A stretch of 63,335 bases of DNA from Leptolyngbya sp. FACHB-60 (GTDB lineage Bacteria > Cyanobacteriota > Cyanobacteriia > Phormidesmidales > Phormidesmidaceae), in contig NZ_JACJOX010000051.1 of the NCBI RefSeq assembly GCF_014695775.1, positions 1-63,335 of the forward strand, in the 5' to 3' direction. Position numbers and translations under genes: made by a program. The notes beneath the pieces are model-generated. The model searched no databases and was not told where the DNA came from. It was given only the letters and a program-made list of their open reading frames with translations. This document shows positions 6,537 to 15,800 of this stretch, in pieces (position 1 is the stretch's first letter; each line of letters begins with the position of its first letter).

Positions 6537-8618
6537 CTACCGCTGCAACTGCCACAGTTTGATGGTCTTATCAGCACTGGCGCTGGCTAACACTTTGCCG
6601 CCTGCTTGCATCGCTACCTGATGCACAGGATTGATGTGGGCCGATAAGGTATCTTTGAGTGTGCCATCTTGGCTGCGCCAAAACCGCAGGGTACCGTCGC
6701 TGCTGCCGCTGACCAGCCGCTGACCATCGGGGAAAAAGGCCACAGTATTCACCTCCTGGGTATGACCTTGGAGAGTGTGCAGCAGGGTACCCGTAGTTAA
6801 ATCCCACAAACGCACGGTGCGATCTTTGCTGGCGCTGGCGATTAGGCGACTGTCTGGGCTAATCGCTACTTGGTTGACGGTATTGGTGTGGCCAACCAGA
6901 ACTTTGAGCGTGGTGGCGGTTTGTGCATCCCAAATGCGTACGGTGTTGTCAAGACCGCCGCTAACCAGTCGCTGGTCGGCGGCGGCAAAGGCCACGGTTT
7001 TGAGCATGCCCGCCGAGCCTGGCAGAGTTTTAATTAGGGTGCCCTGGCTCAAATTCCACAACTTCAGGGTACCGTCTTCACTGGCACTGACGGCTAGGTT
7101 GCCGTCGTGGCTTAGGGCGATCGCATTCACATCTCGCAAATGGCCCTTGAGGGTATGGCGCAGTGATCCGTCGCCCAACTGCCAAATTTTCACGGTCGCA
7201 TCGTCGCCACAACTGACCAGCAGTTGCCCGCGCCGATCAATGGCCACAGCATTAACGCCCCGGGCGTGTCCTTTAAGGGTGTGGAGCAAGTCGCCCGTCT
7301 GCCAGTTCCAAATGCGAACACTGTCATCTAGGCTGCCACTGACTAGCACGGACTGCTGGGCGCTAAAAGCAAGGGCCGTAACCCATGACTGGTGACCCGT
7401 CAAGGTGGCAATGAGCTGCCAGCCCAGGCCAGAATTAGGCGGTTGTGAGCTAGGCGGTTGTGAGCGGGGGCCGTTGCTGACGGGCAGGTGGCTCCCAGGG
7501 CGAGGCAGGCCAGAGGCAGGTTTGCCTGAAATTGCTCCCGGCTGAGAACTTGGGGTAGGGCCAGCCAGGGGGGCTTGGGGCTCAGCCGTCGAGGGCATTG
7601 AGGTGGTGGGCATGACCAGACCAGCCGACTGACCTGGTCTGCTAAAGGGGGGGCGATCGATGCCGGTGAATAGGCTTTGGCGAGACTGATTTGAAACCCA
7701 GCCCGGCACCGCACCTTCGATTTTAGGCAGTCGTCGCAGGTCATCCAACACGTCTTGGGCGGTTTGGTAGCGTTCGCTAACCAAATCCTTAGTCATGTAG
7801 TTGAGCACCGCCGCTAGGCCAGCGTGAATGGTGCGTCCTTGCTTGTGAAGGTGCTCTTGCCACAGCCAGCGGCCCTCCTGGGGGCTGTATAGGTCTTCTG
7901 GCTTACGGCCGGTCAGCAGGTGCAGGCAGGTGGCTCCCAAGCTGTAGAGGTCACTGGAGGGGTAAGCTTGGCCGCTGCGCAGCTGTTCGATGGGGGCATA
8001 GCCTTCGGTGCCAATGCGCGTGCCCGGCTCGTAGCGAATCGCTTCGCTGAACTGTTTGGCCACACCAAAATCGATCAGCACGGGCTTTTGGTCAATTTTG
8101 CGGCGAATGATATTTGACGGAGTAATGTCTCGGTGAATGACGCCGTGCTCATGGATGAAGTGCAGCACTGGCAGCAGATCTTCTAGCAGCTGGCGCAGGC
8201 TGCCTTCGCTATAGGCCGCTTGGGCCGAAATCTCCTGATGCAGGGTGAGCCCCTGAATCATCTGCTGCACCAGGTAGAGGTACTTATTTTGCTCAAAGTA
8301 GGCCAACAGCGTGGGAATTTGGGGGTGCTCTCCCAATTCGTGCAGCCGCACCGCCTCCTGCTCGAACAGCTGTACGGCCTTTAAGAATGACTTGGTGCCC
8401 TGGGTTTGGGGAGCAAACTGCTTGATCACACAGCGGGTATTGAGGCGATCGGCATCGAGGGCGAAGTAGGTACGCCCAAAGCCGCCCCGGCCAATCAGCT
8501 TCAGGGGACGGTAGCGGCCCCGGAGACGATGCTCTAAGGGGCTGCCGCAGGTAGGACACACCGCAGCCAGGGTAGCGTGATTAGGCTGGGTGCAGTGGGG
8601 ATTGAGGCAGCAGATCAT
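6537..8618 (-). CDS. Serine/threonine protein kinase with C-terminal WD40 propeller
   Basis: I choose ATG at 8618 (MICCLNPHC), typical of cyanobacterial kinases that open with a small zinc ribbon; the cysteines are in CCLNPHC and CPTCG. The kinase domain follows: glycine loop IGRGGFGRTY, lysine in CVIKQF, catalytic loop HRDITPSN, metal motif DFGVAK, activation segment GTEGYAPIEQ. Catalytic residues are intact, though the loop has Thr where most Ser/Thr kinases have Lys after HRDI. A Pro/Ser-rich linker of about 120 residues contains a short duplication (SQPP). Seven WD40 repeats of about 42 residues follow (LKGH...VKIW type), enough for one closed propeller that probably binds a partner or substrate. 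No transmembrane segment is seen, so it is probably soluble. The target is unknown. Confidence 0.92.
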   Translation of the reverse strand: MICCLNPHCTQPNHATLAAVCPTCGSPLEHRLRGRYRPLKLIGRGGFGRTYFALDADRLNTRCVIKQFAPQTQGTKSFLKAVQLFEQEAVRLHELGEHPQIPTLLAYFEQNKYLYLVQQMIQGLTLHQEISAQAAYSEGSLRQLLEDLLPVLHFIHEHGVIHRDITPSNIIRRKIDQKPVLIDFGVAKQFSEAIRYEPGTRIGTEGYAPIEQLRSGQAYPSSDLYSLGATCLHLLTGRKPEDLYSPQEGRWLWQEHLHKQGRTIHAGLAAVLNYMTKDLVSERYQTAQDVLDDLRRLPKIEGAVPGWVSNQSRQSLFTGIDRPPFSRPGQSAGLVMPTTSMPSTAEPQAPLAGPTPSSQPGAISGKPASGLPRPGSHLPVSNGPRSQPPSSQPPNSGLGWQLIATLTGHQSWVTALAFSAQQSVLVSGSLDDSVRIWNWQTGDLLHTLKGHARGVNAVAIDRRGQLLVSCGDDATVKIWQLGDGSLRHTLKGHLRDVNAIALSHDGNLAVSASEDGTLKLWNLSQGTLIKTLPGSAGMLKTVAFAAADQRLVSGGLDNTVRIWDAQTATTLKVLVGHTNTVNQVAISPDSRLIASASKDRTVRLWDLTTGTLLHTLQGHTQEVNTVAFFPDGQRLVSGSSDGTLRFWRSQDGTLKDTLSAHINPVHQVAMQAGGKVLASASADKTIKLWQLQR

Positions 8619-8635
8619 CACGACGGTGAACCCGG

Positions 8636-8670
8636 GGAAGTAGGCATAGCTTATGCTTATGCCTACTTCC
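8636..8670 (-). repeat. 13-bp inverted repeat in the kinase 5' leader
   Basis: Perfect arms GGAAGTAGGCATA and TATGCCTACTTCC are separated by 9 nt and lie 18 bp upstream of the chosen kinase start. It could be an operator or an mRNA hairpin controlling translation. There is no T-run. Confidence 0.6.
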
Positions 8671-8981
8671 ATTTAACCCGCAATCGGTCGGAGAGGGGGA
8701 TTTTGCCTAGCCCGCTAAGGCACAGACTGACGCTGCCCAACCAAGGGAACGCAGGATAACGACGCTGCCTAATTCCTCGGCTAAACAAAAGCCGTAGCGG
8801 AAGACTGAGGGCGATCGCAGTCTCAATCTCCGTTTTCACTATGGTGCTGGAGCGTTTAATGCTCGGTCAAGCCCTAAGACCGGCGCTATATTTCGTAATA
8901 ATTGGGCGATCGCACCAACTGGCCCAAACCCGTGCGGTATGGTGAAGAACAGCCGTTACTGAGCAATTCACCACCGTCCCT
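8671..8981. promoter_or_regulatory. Divergent intergenic region, kinase and bciB
   Basis: About 310 bp without a gene must contain the promoters of the kinase (minus) and bciB (plus). HIP1 sites occur near 8812 and 8907. No convincing promoter boxes or further inverted repeats are seen. Confidence 0.35.
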
Positions 8982-10178
8982 ATGACCCTGGCCCAGCCTT
9001 CCCACAACAAAGCCAAAGCCCTCCGCCCTGGGGCCACCCGCCCCGCCAAAGAACTCTGTAGCGAGTGCGGCTTTTGCGATACTTACTATATTCACTACGT
9101 CAAAGAGGCCTGCGCCTTTCTCCATCAGCAGTTCCCGACGCTGGAGCAGCAGACCCACGGGCGCAGCCGCGATCTGGAAGCTGAGAACGATGTCTACTTT
9201 GGCGTGCACCAGGACATGATGGCCGCTCGCAAGCAGCAGCCCATTGAGGGGGCGCAGTGGACCGGTATCGTCAGCACTATTGCCATTGAAATGCTGACCA
9301 AAGGGCTCGTGGAAGGGGTGGTATGCGTTCAGAATACGGAGAGCGATCGCTTCCAGCCGCAGCCAGTCCTCGCTACTACTCCCGAAGAAATCCTGGCGGC
9401 GCGGGTCAATAAGCCCACCCTGTCGCCTAACCTATCCGTCTTAGAGCAGGTAGAGCGATCGGGCATGAAGCGCCTGCTGGTGATTGGTGTCGGCTGTCAG
9501 ATCCAGGCGCTGCGAGCGGTGGAAAAGCAGCTCGGTCTAGAGCAGCTCTACGTGCTGGGCACCCCCTGTGTCGACAACGTCAGCCGTGCCGGGCTACAGA
9601 AGTTTCTCGAAACCACCAGCCGATCGCCCGACACGGTGGTTCACTACGAATTCATGCAGGATTTTCGGGTGCATTTCAAGCATGAAGATGGCTCCACCGA
9701 AACGGTGCCCTTCTTTGGCCTCAAGACCAACCAGCTCAAAGACGTGTTTGCCCCCTCCTGCATGAGCTGTTTTGATTATGTGAATGGTCTGGCTGATTTA
9801 GTCGTGGGTTACATGGGTGCCCCCTTTGGCTGGCAGTGGATCGTGGTGCGCAACGATCGCGGCCAAGCCATGCTCGACACCGTCATGGATCAGCTCGATA
9901 CCCAGCCGGTGATGTCGGTGGGCGATCGCAAGGCTGCCGTACAGCAGAGCATCCCTGCCTACGATAAGGCCGTTACCCTGCCTATGTGGGCCGCCAAGCT
10001 GATGGGTGTCGTGATCGAGCGCATCGGGCCCAAGGGGCTAGAATACGCCCGCTTTTCGATCGATTCCCACTTCACCCGCAACTATCTATACGTCAAGCGT
10101 AATTATCCGCAAAAGCTGGCCGCCCACGTGCCTGAGTTTGCCAAGCGTATTGTCAGCCAGTACAAGCTGCCCGATTAA
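8982..10178 (+). CDS. bciB: Ferredoxin-dependent divinyl chlorophyllide a 8-vinyl reductase BciB
   Basis: BciB reduces the C8 vinyl group of 3,8-divinyl (proto)chlorophyllide, giving monovinyl chlorophyll a precursors. It is an iron-sulphur flavoprotein related to the F420 hydrogenase beta subunit (FrhB). The 398-residue length and sequence fit cyanobacterial members such as Slr1923. A cysteine cluster CSECGFC lies at residues 26-32. Further conserved parts are LLVIGVGCQIQALR, VLGTPCVDNVSR and SCMSCFDYVNGLADLVVGYM, whose cysteines complete the cluster set. It is monocistronic by position, with a divergent kinase upstream and a strong bidirectional terminator downstream. Confidence 0.93.
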   Translation: MTLAQPSHNKAKALRPGATRPAKELCSECGFCDTYYIHYVKEACAFLHQQFPTLEQQTHGRSRDLEAENDVYFGVHQDMMAARKQQPIEGAQWTGIVSTIAIEMLTKGLVEGVVCVQNTESDRFQPQPVLATTPEEILAARVNKPTLSPNLSVLEQVERSGMKRLLVIGVGCQIQALRAVEKQLGLEQLYVLGTPCVDNVSRAGLQKFLETTSRSPDTVVHYEFMQDFRVHFKHEDGSTETVPFFGLKTNQLKDVFAPSCMSCFDYVNGLADLVVGYMGAPFGWQWIVVRNDRGQAMLDTVMDQLDTQPVMSVGDRKAAVQQSIPAYDKAVTLPMWAAKLMGVVIERIGPKGLEYARFSIDSHFTRNYLYVKRNYPQKLAAHVPEFAKRIVSQYKLPD

Positions 10179-10189
10179 CTTGCAGGCAA

Positions 10190-10222
10190 AAAAGGACGGC
10201 GCGATCATCGCGCGGTCCTTTT
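10190..10222. terminator. Bidirectional terminator between bciB and ftsH
   Basis: A 15-position GC-rich stem with one mismatch (arms AAAAGGACGGCGCGA and TCGCGCGGTCCTTTT) has a 3-nt loop. It is flanked by A and T runs on opposite sides, so it can work for both convergent genes. Confidence 0.85.
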
Positions 10223-10251
10223 GGTAAAGCCCCTCAGCTGTATAAAACTAT

Positions 10252-12021
10252 CTACACCACGCTGTGGCCCTGCGTCAGCCAAGTGTGTAGCTCGGCAGGA
10301 GCCTGGACTTGGGCCAAGATTGCCTTGAGCTGTTCACCGTCTAGCACCTCTGTCTCAAGCAGCGTTTGAGTGGCCGACTCCAAAAGTCCCCGATTGAGCT
10401 GAAGGATGGCCACCGCCACCGTACGAGCACCGTTGAGCAGCAGCTTCACCTGGCGATCGATTTCGGTCGCCACTTCGGGGCTAGTCACCCGTCTGTCACT
10501 CCCCCCATCCAAAAACTGAGCCGAGGCTTTGGCAAAGGCCACAGGTCCAAGGCTAGCGCTCATGCCGTACTGGGTTACCGCTTTCTCAGCCAAGTCGGTT
10601 GCTTTTTGGATATCATCGCTAGCACCAGTGGAGACCTTGTCAAAGACGATTTCCTCAGCGGCGCGCCCCCCCAGCAGAGTGGCGAGCTGCCCCCGCAGTT
10701 CGTCTTCGAGCATTAAAAAGCGGTCATTCTCCGGCATTTGCATCGTGTAGCCCAAGGCCCCTAGCCCCCGCGGCACAATAGAGATTTTGGTGACTCGGTT
10801 GCCGCCCGGCACCAGTGCCCCCACCAAGGCGTGGCCTACTTCGTGGTAAGCCACCGTCTGTCGCTCCATCGGAGTGAGCACTCTAGACCGCTTCTCTAGC
10901 CCGGCAATCACCCGCTCAATGGCTTCCATAAAATCGGTCATCAGCACCGCCTGACGATTGTGGCGGGCGGCCATCAGCGCTGCTTCGTTAACCAGGTTGG
11001 CCAGATCGGCGCCAGCGAAACCAGCGGTTTGGCCAGCAATTTCTGCTAGGTTCACGTCTTCACCAAGGACGACGGCCCGACCGTGAACCTGCAAAATCTC
11101 TAACCGGCCGCTCTTATCGGGGCGATCGACCAGCACTTGACGGTCAAAACGGCCTGGGCGGCGTAGGGCCGGGTCTAGGGTTTCGGGGCGGTTAGTGGCC
11201 GCAATTACAATCACACCGTCATTGCCGTCAAAGCCATCCATTTCCGTCAGCAGTTGATTTAGGGTTTGCTCACGCTCGTCATTGCCGCCCACGGGGTTGC
11301 CGCCACGGGTTTTACCGACAGCATCTAGCTCGTCAATAAACACAATGCACGGAGCCTGGCGCTTGGCCTTATTGAACAGATCGCGCACCCGTGAAGCACC
11401 AACCCCCACAAACATTTCCACAAACTCCGAGCCCGCCATGCTGAAGAAAGGCACCCCGGCCTCGCCAGCAACGGCCTTGGCCAGCAGAGTTTTGCCGGTG
11501 CCCGGAGGCCCCACCAACAGCACCCCCTTAGGAATTCTGGCCCCCAGTTTGCGGTACTTGTCGCCGTTGGCTAAAAAGTCGACCACCTCTTGCAGTTCCT
11601 GCTTGGCCTCATCTACCCCAGCCACATCGGCAAAGCTAACGCCGGTCTTGGTTTTGCCATAGCTGCGGGCCTTGCTTTTACCCATGCCTACGGCGCTGCC
11701 TACACCGCCGCCTACACTACTAAATTTTGCAGCTAGGGCCAGGGCTCCGACCAGCAGGCCTGAGGAAATAATCAACCCAGCAATGCTGGCTGGTGGTAAA
11801 GGTTCAGGAGCAGTTGTAATCTGCACCCCCTGGCTTTTGAGCTTGCTGATTACCTCATCCGTAGGCCCAACCGGTTGCGTAGTGTAGCGGCGACGGCCAA
11901 ATTCAGGCTTAAGAGTATAGTCAATGCGATCGCGCCCGATCGTCACCCGCTGCACCTGGGCACTGTTGACCTGCTCTACAAAAGTGCTGTAGGCCGATTG
12001 CAATGGGGTTTCCGTTTTCAT
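10252..12021 (-). CDS. ftsH: FtsH-family ATP-dependent zinc metalloprotease, short N-terminus
   Basis: FtsH proteases pull damaged membrane proteins out and degrade them; in cyanobacteria some serve photosystem II repair. The AAA+ part has Walker A GPPGTGKT, Walker B IVFIDELDAVG and the second region of homology NRPETLDPALRRPGRFDRQV. The protease site is HEVGH at residues 393-397, matching HEXXH, with Val in place of the common Ala. The unusual point is the N-terminus: FtsH normally has two membrane helices around a lumenal domain, but this 589-residue protein starts directly with the soluble-looking part and has only one hydrophobic segment (about residues 80-101). An in-frame TGA lies 24 bp upstream of the ATG, so no longer in-frame protein is possible. 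It may belong to the FtsH4-like branch; I am not sure of the paralogue. Confidence 0.88.
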   Translation of the reverse strand: MKTETPLQSAYSTFVEQVNSAQVQRVTIGRDRIDYTLKPEFGRRRYTTQPVGPTDEVISKLKSQGVQITTAPEPLPPASIAGLIISSGLLVGALALAAKFSSVGGGVGSAVGMGKSKARSYGKTKTGVSFADVAGVDEAKQELQEVVDFLANGDKYRKLGARIPKGVLLVGPPGTGKTLLAKAVAGEAGVPFFSMAGSEFVEMFVGVGASRVRDLFNKAKRQAPCIVFIDELDAVGKTRGGNPVGGNDEREQTLNQLLTEMDGFDGNDGVIVIAATNRPETLDPALRRPGRFDRQVLVDRPDKSGRLEILQVHGRAVVLGEDVNLAEIAGQTAGFAGADLANLVNEAALMAARHNRQAVLMTDFMEAIERVIAGLEKRSRVLTPMERQTVAYHEVGHALVGALVPGGNRVTKISIVPRGLGALGYTMQMPENDRFLMLEDELRGQLATLLGGRAAEEIVFDKVSTGASDDIQKATDLAEKAVTQYGMSASLGPVAFAKASAQFLDGGSDRRVTSPEVATEIDRQVKLLLNGARTVAVAILQLNRGLLESATQTLLETEVLDGEQLKAILAQVQAPAELHTWLTQGHSVV

Positions 12022-12898
12022 GGGGCAAATCCTATAGGGGCGAGTTCAAAGGTGCGAGACGCTGGGGAAGCTCCCCGCCGACCGCTCACTTCCTTAATTC
12101 TGAGGCACCTAACCACCGCTGCTCCAGAGGGGAAAACGCCCTAAGTTAGGTGTAGTTACCGAAGGGCCAAACGCCAGCTATACGGTGCTTACGACCTTTG
12201 TCGAAGAACTGCCGTACTCTCAGCCCAAAACCAGCGCTGTGGGGGGGTAAGGGCTAGACATTCCCCTATCCGCCATCAGGTTGACACGGTCCAGCCTACA
12301 AAAGGCCTTCATTGCGTGAAAAAGGCTGGGCGCAAGAGCTTGCCCTACGCCAGGAACCCGGCGACCTCAGCACCGGTCTCGAAACCTGTGCCCCCAACCC
12401 TGGCCGAGATTCTCGGTCTAGACCAGTGCTATCTAAGTATTTGGCTAGCATCGGCATAAAAAAGTTACTAAAATCCGATTAAGTATCGAAAAAATACTCA
12501 GTACACAATATGAAGTTCTCACTAAGATAGAAACCTGAGGTGCACGTCCCCAGGCTTACCCATCCGCCCCCGGTATACCTGGAGAACAGTTAAAAACATC
12601 ACAGGCGATCGCCGTAGTCGTCCTAGCGACTTTACAACCGTGATCGCTTGGCTACAATAGCTGGGTATTTTATTAGGTAAACGTAGGTCACTTCCATAGA
12701 AGTACCCTCGACGTTGACTGGCTATTACCAAAGGCCAATGGAGCACCCCTGTTTTCCTCCTAAGCGTAGCGGCCCTAACTAGGCATTTGCTCGCGCTTTA
12801 GGCTCATCGTACTTGCTGCTGCAAGGTTCGGCTTGCTAACTGGGCCTTACCCCACGCGCGTTATCGGTTTTGTTGTTCGGCATATCGGTCTTAGAAAC
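12022..12898. other. Long intergenic region upstream of ftsH and hpsA
   Basis: About 880 bp carry no credible gene. The stretch at 12440-12540 is AT-rich and promoter-like and contains a small stem AGTAT-CGAAAAA-ATACT. A HIP1 site lies near 12605. The part from about 12540 to 12898 is probably a long 5' leader or promoter of the hps genes. An in-frame TTG at 12833 would extend HpsA by 22 residues. No terminator or RNA family is recognised. Confidence 0.35.
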
Positions 12899-15800
12899 AT
12901 GAGTCGTCATCTACTGCGAAAGGCTTTGCGGCTTCCTCAAGCAGCAATTAAGCGATTAGTTACCGGGCTGCTACAACTTGTGCTTTTGGCTAACCGACCG
13001 GCCCGTTTGGCCCGGTCAGGTTTTGTGCTGCCTACCACAGTGTTGTTAGTGCTTATGGTGGTGCTTACTGCCACCGCTCTTACCTATCGCTCCTTTACCC
13101 GCAGCGATATGGCCATCTCCCAGCGCGAGCAGCAGGTCATTTCAAACGCTGCAACGCCTGCGGTCGACCGGGCCAAGGCCAAAATTGAGTTTTTGTTTCA
13201 GACCGATAATCGGTTTCCCAGTGGGGTGCCCGCCAGCGACATTCTGGCCGACCTCATGCTCATCACCAACACCTACGCGGGCTACACAGGCCGCGTTACC
13301 CGCCTGCCGGGTGCCAACGACCCCTACACACTTCCCGACGAAACCCGGGTTGATATCAACGGCGATGGTGAGCTAGACAACGCCTGGTCGTTCACTATCG
13401 ACCTCAATGGCGACGGCGCGGTTGCCGCCAATGAGCTGGTTGTCTATTCAATTCTGGTCGACGATGCGGGGCCAAAAGCTGCTACTAACGTCCGCATTGA
13501 TGGCCCCGTAAACCAGGCCAAAGCTAATGCTTTAATAACCCGTACTGGGCCTCTGGCCACTACCGAAGCTAGCGCGGCCTGTGCTGGTGCGCTGGCAGAA
13601 GGCGGTTGGCAGGTGGTGCAGCAGGGCAACAACTCAACCCTGCAAAAGAACTTCCAGGTCAATGCTTTTGTTGCCAACCTCAACGACGCCAACCGCACCA
13701 TTGAGACTTTAGAGTTTCAGCAGTCGCGTACTGCCGCTCGGGCCAACAAGTGGGGTGCCTGGTTCCGCTACGACCTCGATGTCTCCCCTGGTCCAGAATT
13801 TAACTGGAATGGGGCCATGCACACCGACGGCAACTTCTTCACCTTTGCTGGCGGCGGCACTGGCGCGGGGGAAGGCTACAGATCGCACATGGTCAGTTCC
13901 CACAACTCCTGCCTCTACAGCAAGGAAGCCTCTGAAATTTCGCTATCTGAAGTTGACCTCAACGGTGACGGCAGAGGTGTGCCAGGTGCCGTAGTCAATG
14001 GTCAACAAGAATTTCAGGGGCAGGCCGTTCGAGGCACCATGCGGTTTGATAACACCACCAGTGGCAGTCCTTCCATTATTCACGTTTGGAATGGCGCTGG
14101 GGTGGCAGCGAAAATTGACCTTACGCTCGGCAATAACAATGACTCTGTAAGAACGAGCGCCGCGAACAACAACGTTCAGCCTTCGGATGTCGCCATGAAC
14201 CCGCTGGCCTTATTTACGCGAGATGTCACTGAACATATCAACCCGTCAGCTTGGCAACGCGATCCTAACTGGGATGCCAACAATGCCAATGGCTTTAAAA
14301 CTCGTGAACGCATCATCAACGATCAGGTCGCTCGTCCCTTTGTAGACGACTTTTACCGGGCCGACAACCGTTGGGGGCCAAAGCCTCGCTACGACAGCCG
14401 TGATACTACCCTAGATGTCACCAATAACGCAGCTACCATTGGCGATAACATCAATGGCCTAGGTCGGCTCACCGACACAGACAATGGCCTAGACGGCTAT
14501 TGGGAGCGCCAGGCCATTAAAACTGGCATGCGCCTAATTGTGGGCCAGCGCCTAGAGTTGGGCAACGCCAACGTATGGAACTCTAGCCCCGTTAATGCAG
14601 CTCTAAACGCTGACAATGGTGCCGACCCGCTCTACCCAGCTAAGGTGACACCCACTAACGTTACTCGGTTTGGTCGCAGCCACGAGCAATTGCAGCGCAA
14701 AGCCCTGCGGGACAACCTAGCCGCAGTCCAGGGCATGGTCGTCTACCACTACCAAATCAACAGCGGCACCTTCCCCGCCGCCTGCATGGCTACAACGGCC
14801 CACCCTGGGACGACTCAAACTATTCTCAACAGCCGTACCTTCAACAACTACCCAGTTTCTACTACTCGCCTACGGGCCGATTTCTTAAACGGTACTGGCA
14901 CTAACGGCTGGGAGTTTGCGCTCAACCCAGCCTTTGATACCGAAGGCGAATTTGCCACGGCCGTTGCCTCCGGGCCCTTAGGCAACGCCCTCAGAAACCT
15001 GGCCTACTTTGCGGGCGATCCCAAAGGGGGTGCCCCCTCCTTTAAACCCGTGCAAGATGCCGATGTGCATCCGGCTCCTTACTTCAACATGTGGGGCGAC
15101 TTCTCACCGCTGCGGCGCGTCTTTGTCGAATATCTCGATGCCGGTACGCCCTATGCCAACCTCAGCCCCGCCGACAAAGCCACTCTGCACAGTGCAGCCT
15201 GCACCATTAGCCTGCTGGCTTACAACATCCAGAGCGACTATTTAGAAGCGCGCGCATTAGCCGCAGCAAACAACAACATCAGCTTTCAAAATGTCGGCTC
15301 TCAGATGAAAAATGCGCTTCTGCGCATTAACAACTATCTAATTAGCACTACTAACGACCCTATCATTTCTGGTTCGGGTTATAGGGTTTCTGGGCTATTT
15401 GCTCTACTGGGCAAAACCAGAACCTGGGTAGACAGAAATGTCGACAATACTGTTAATACTGTTTGTCAAAATGGTGTCATCGATACCACTGGCTATGAAC
15501 AAGATTGCGATTTTGGCGAATACTTTGCCGAGTACACCCTAGACGATTGGATCAAAGTCCTTGAGATCCTTCCCAGTGTTACCAACACAGATGTCGATAA
15601 CATTACTAACCTTGTCAGACAGGTTAACTTCTTAACTAGCTCTATCCGCGATCGCGAGCTGGGTTTTAGACAGGGTTTCCCAAGGACCAGTCTCGGCCCC
15701 AATGGAACTCCGTCTAACTTTATAGCTCTTGAACCAACCGGATATACTTCCAGCCCCATAACCTTCTCCGGTTTTAGCACGAAGTTTCTGCTGCGATGTG

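Noticed and set aside
12522..12746. Minus-strand frame in the spacer upstream of hpsA
   Set aside because: No ribosome-binding site or conserved motif; more likely the hps leader or promoter region.
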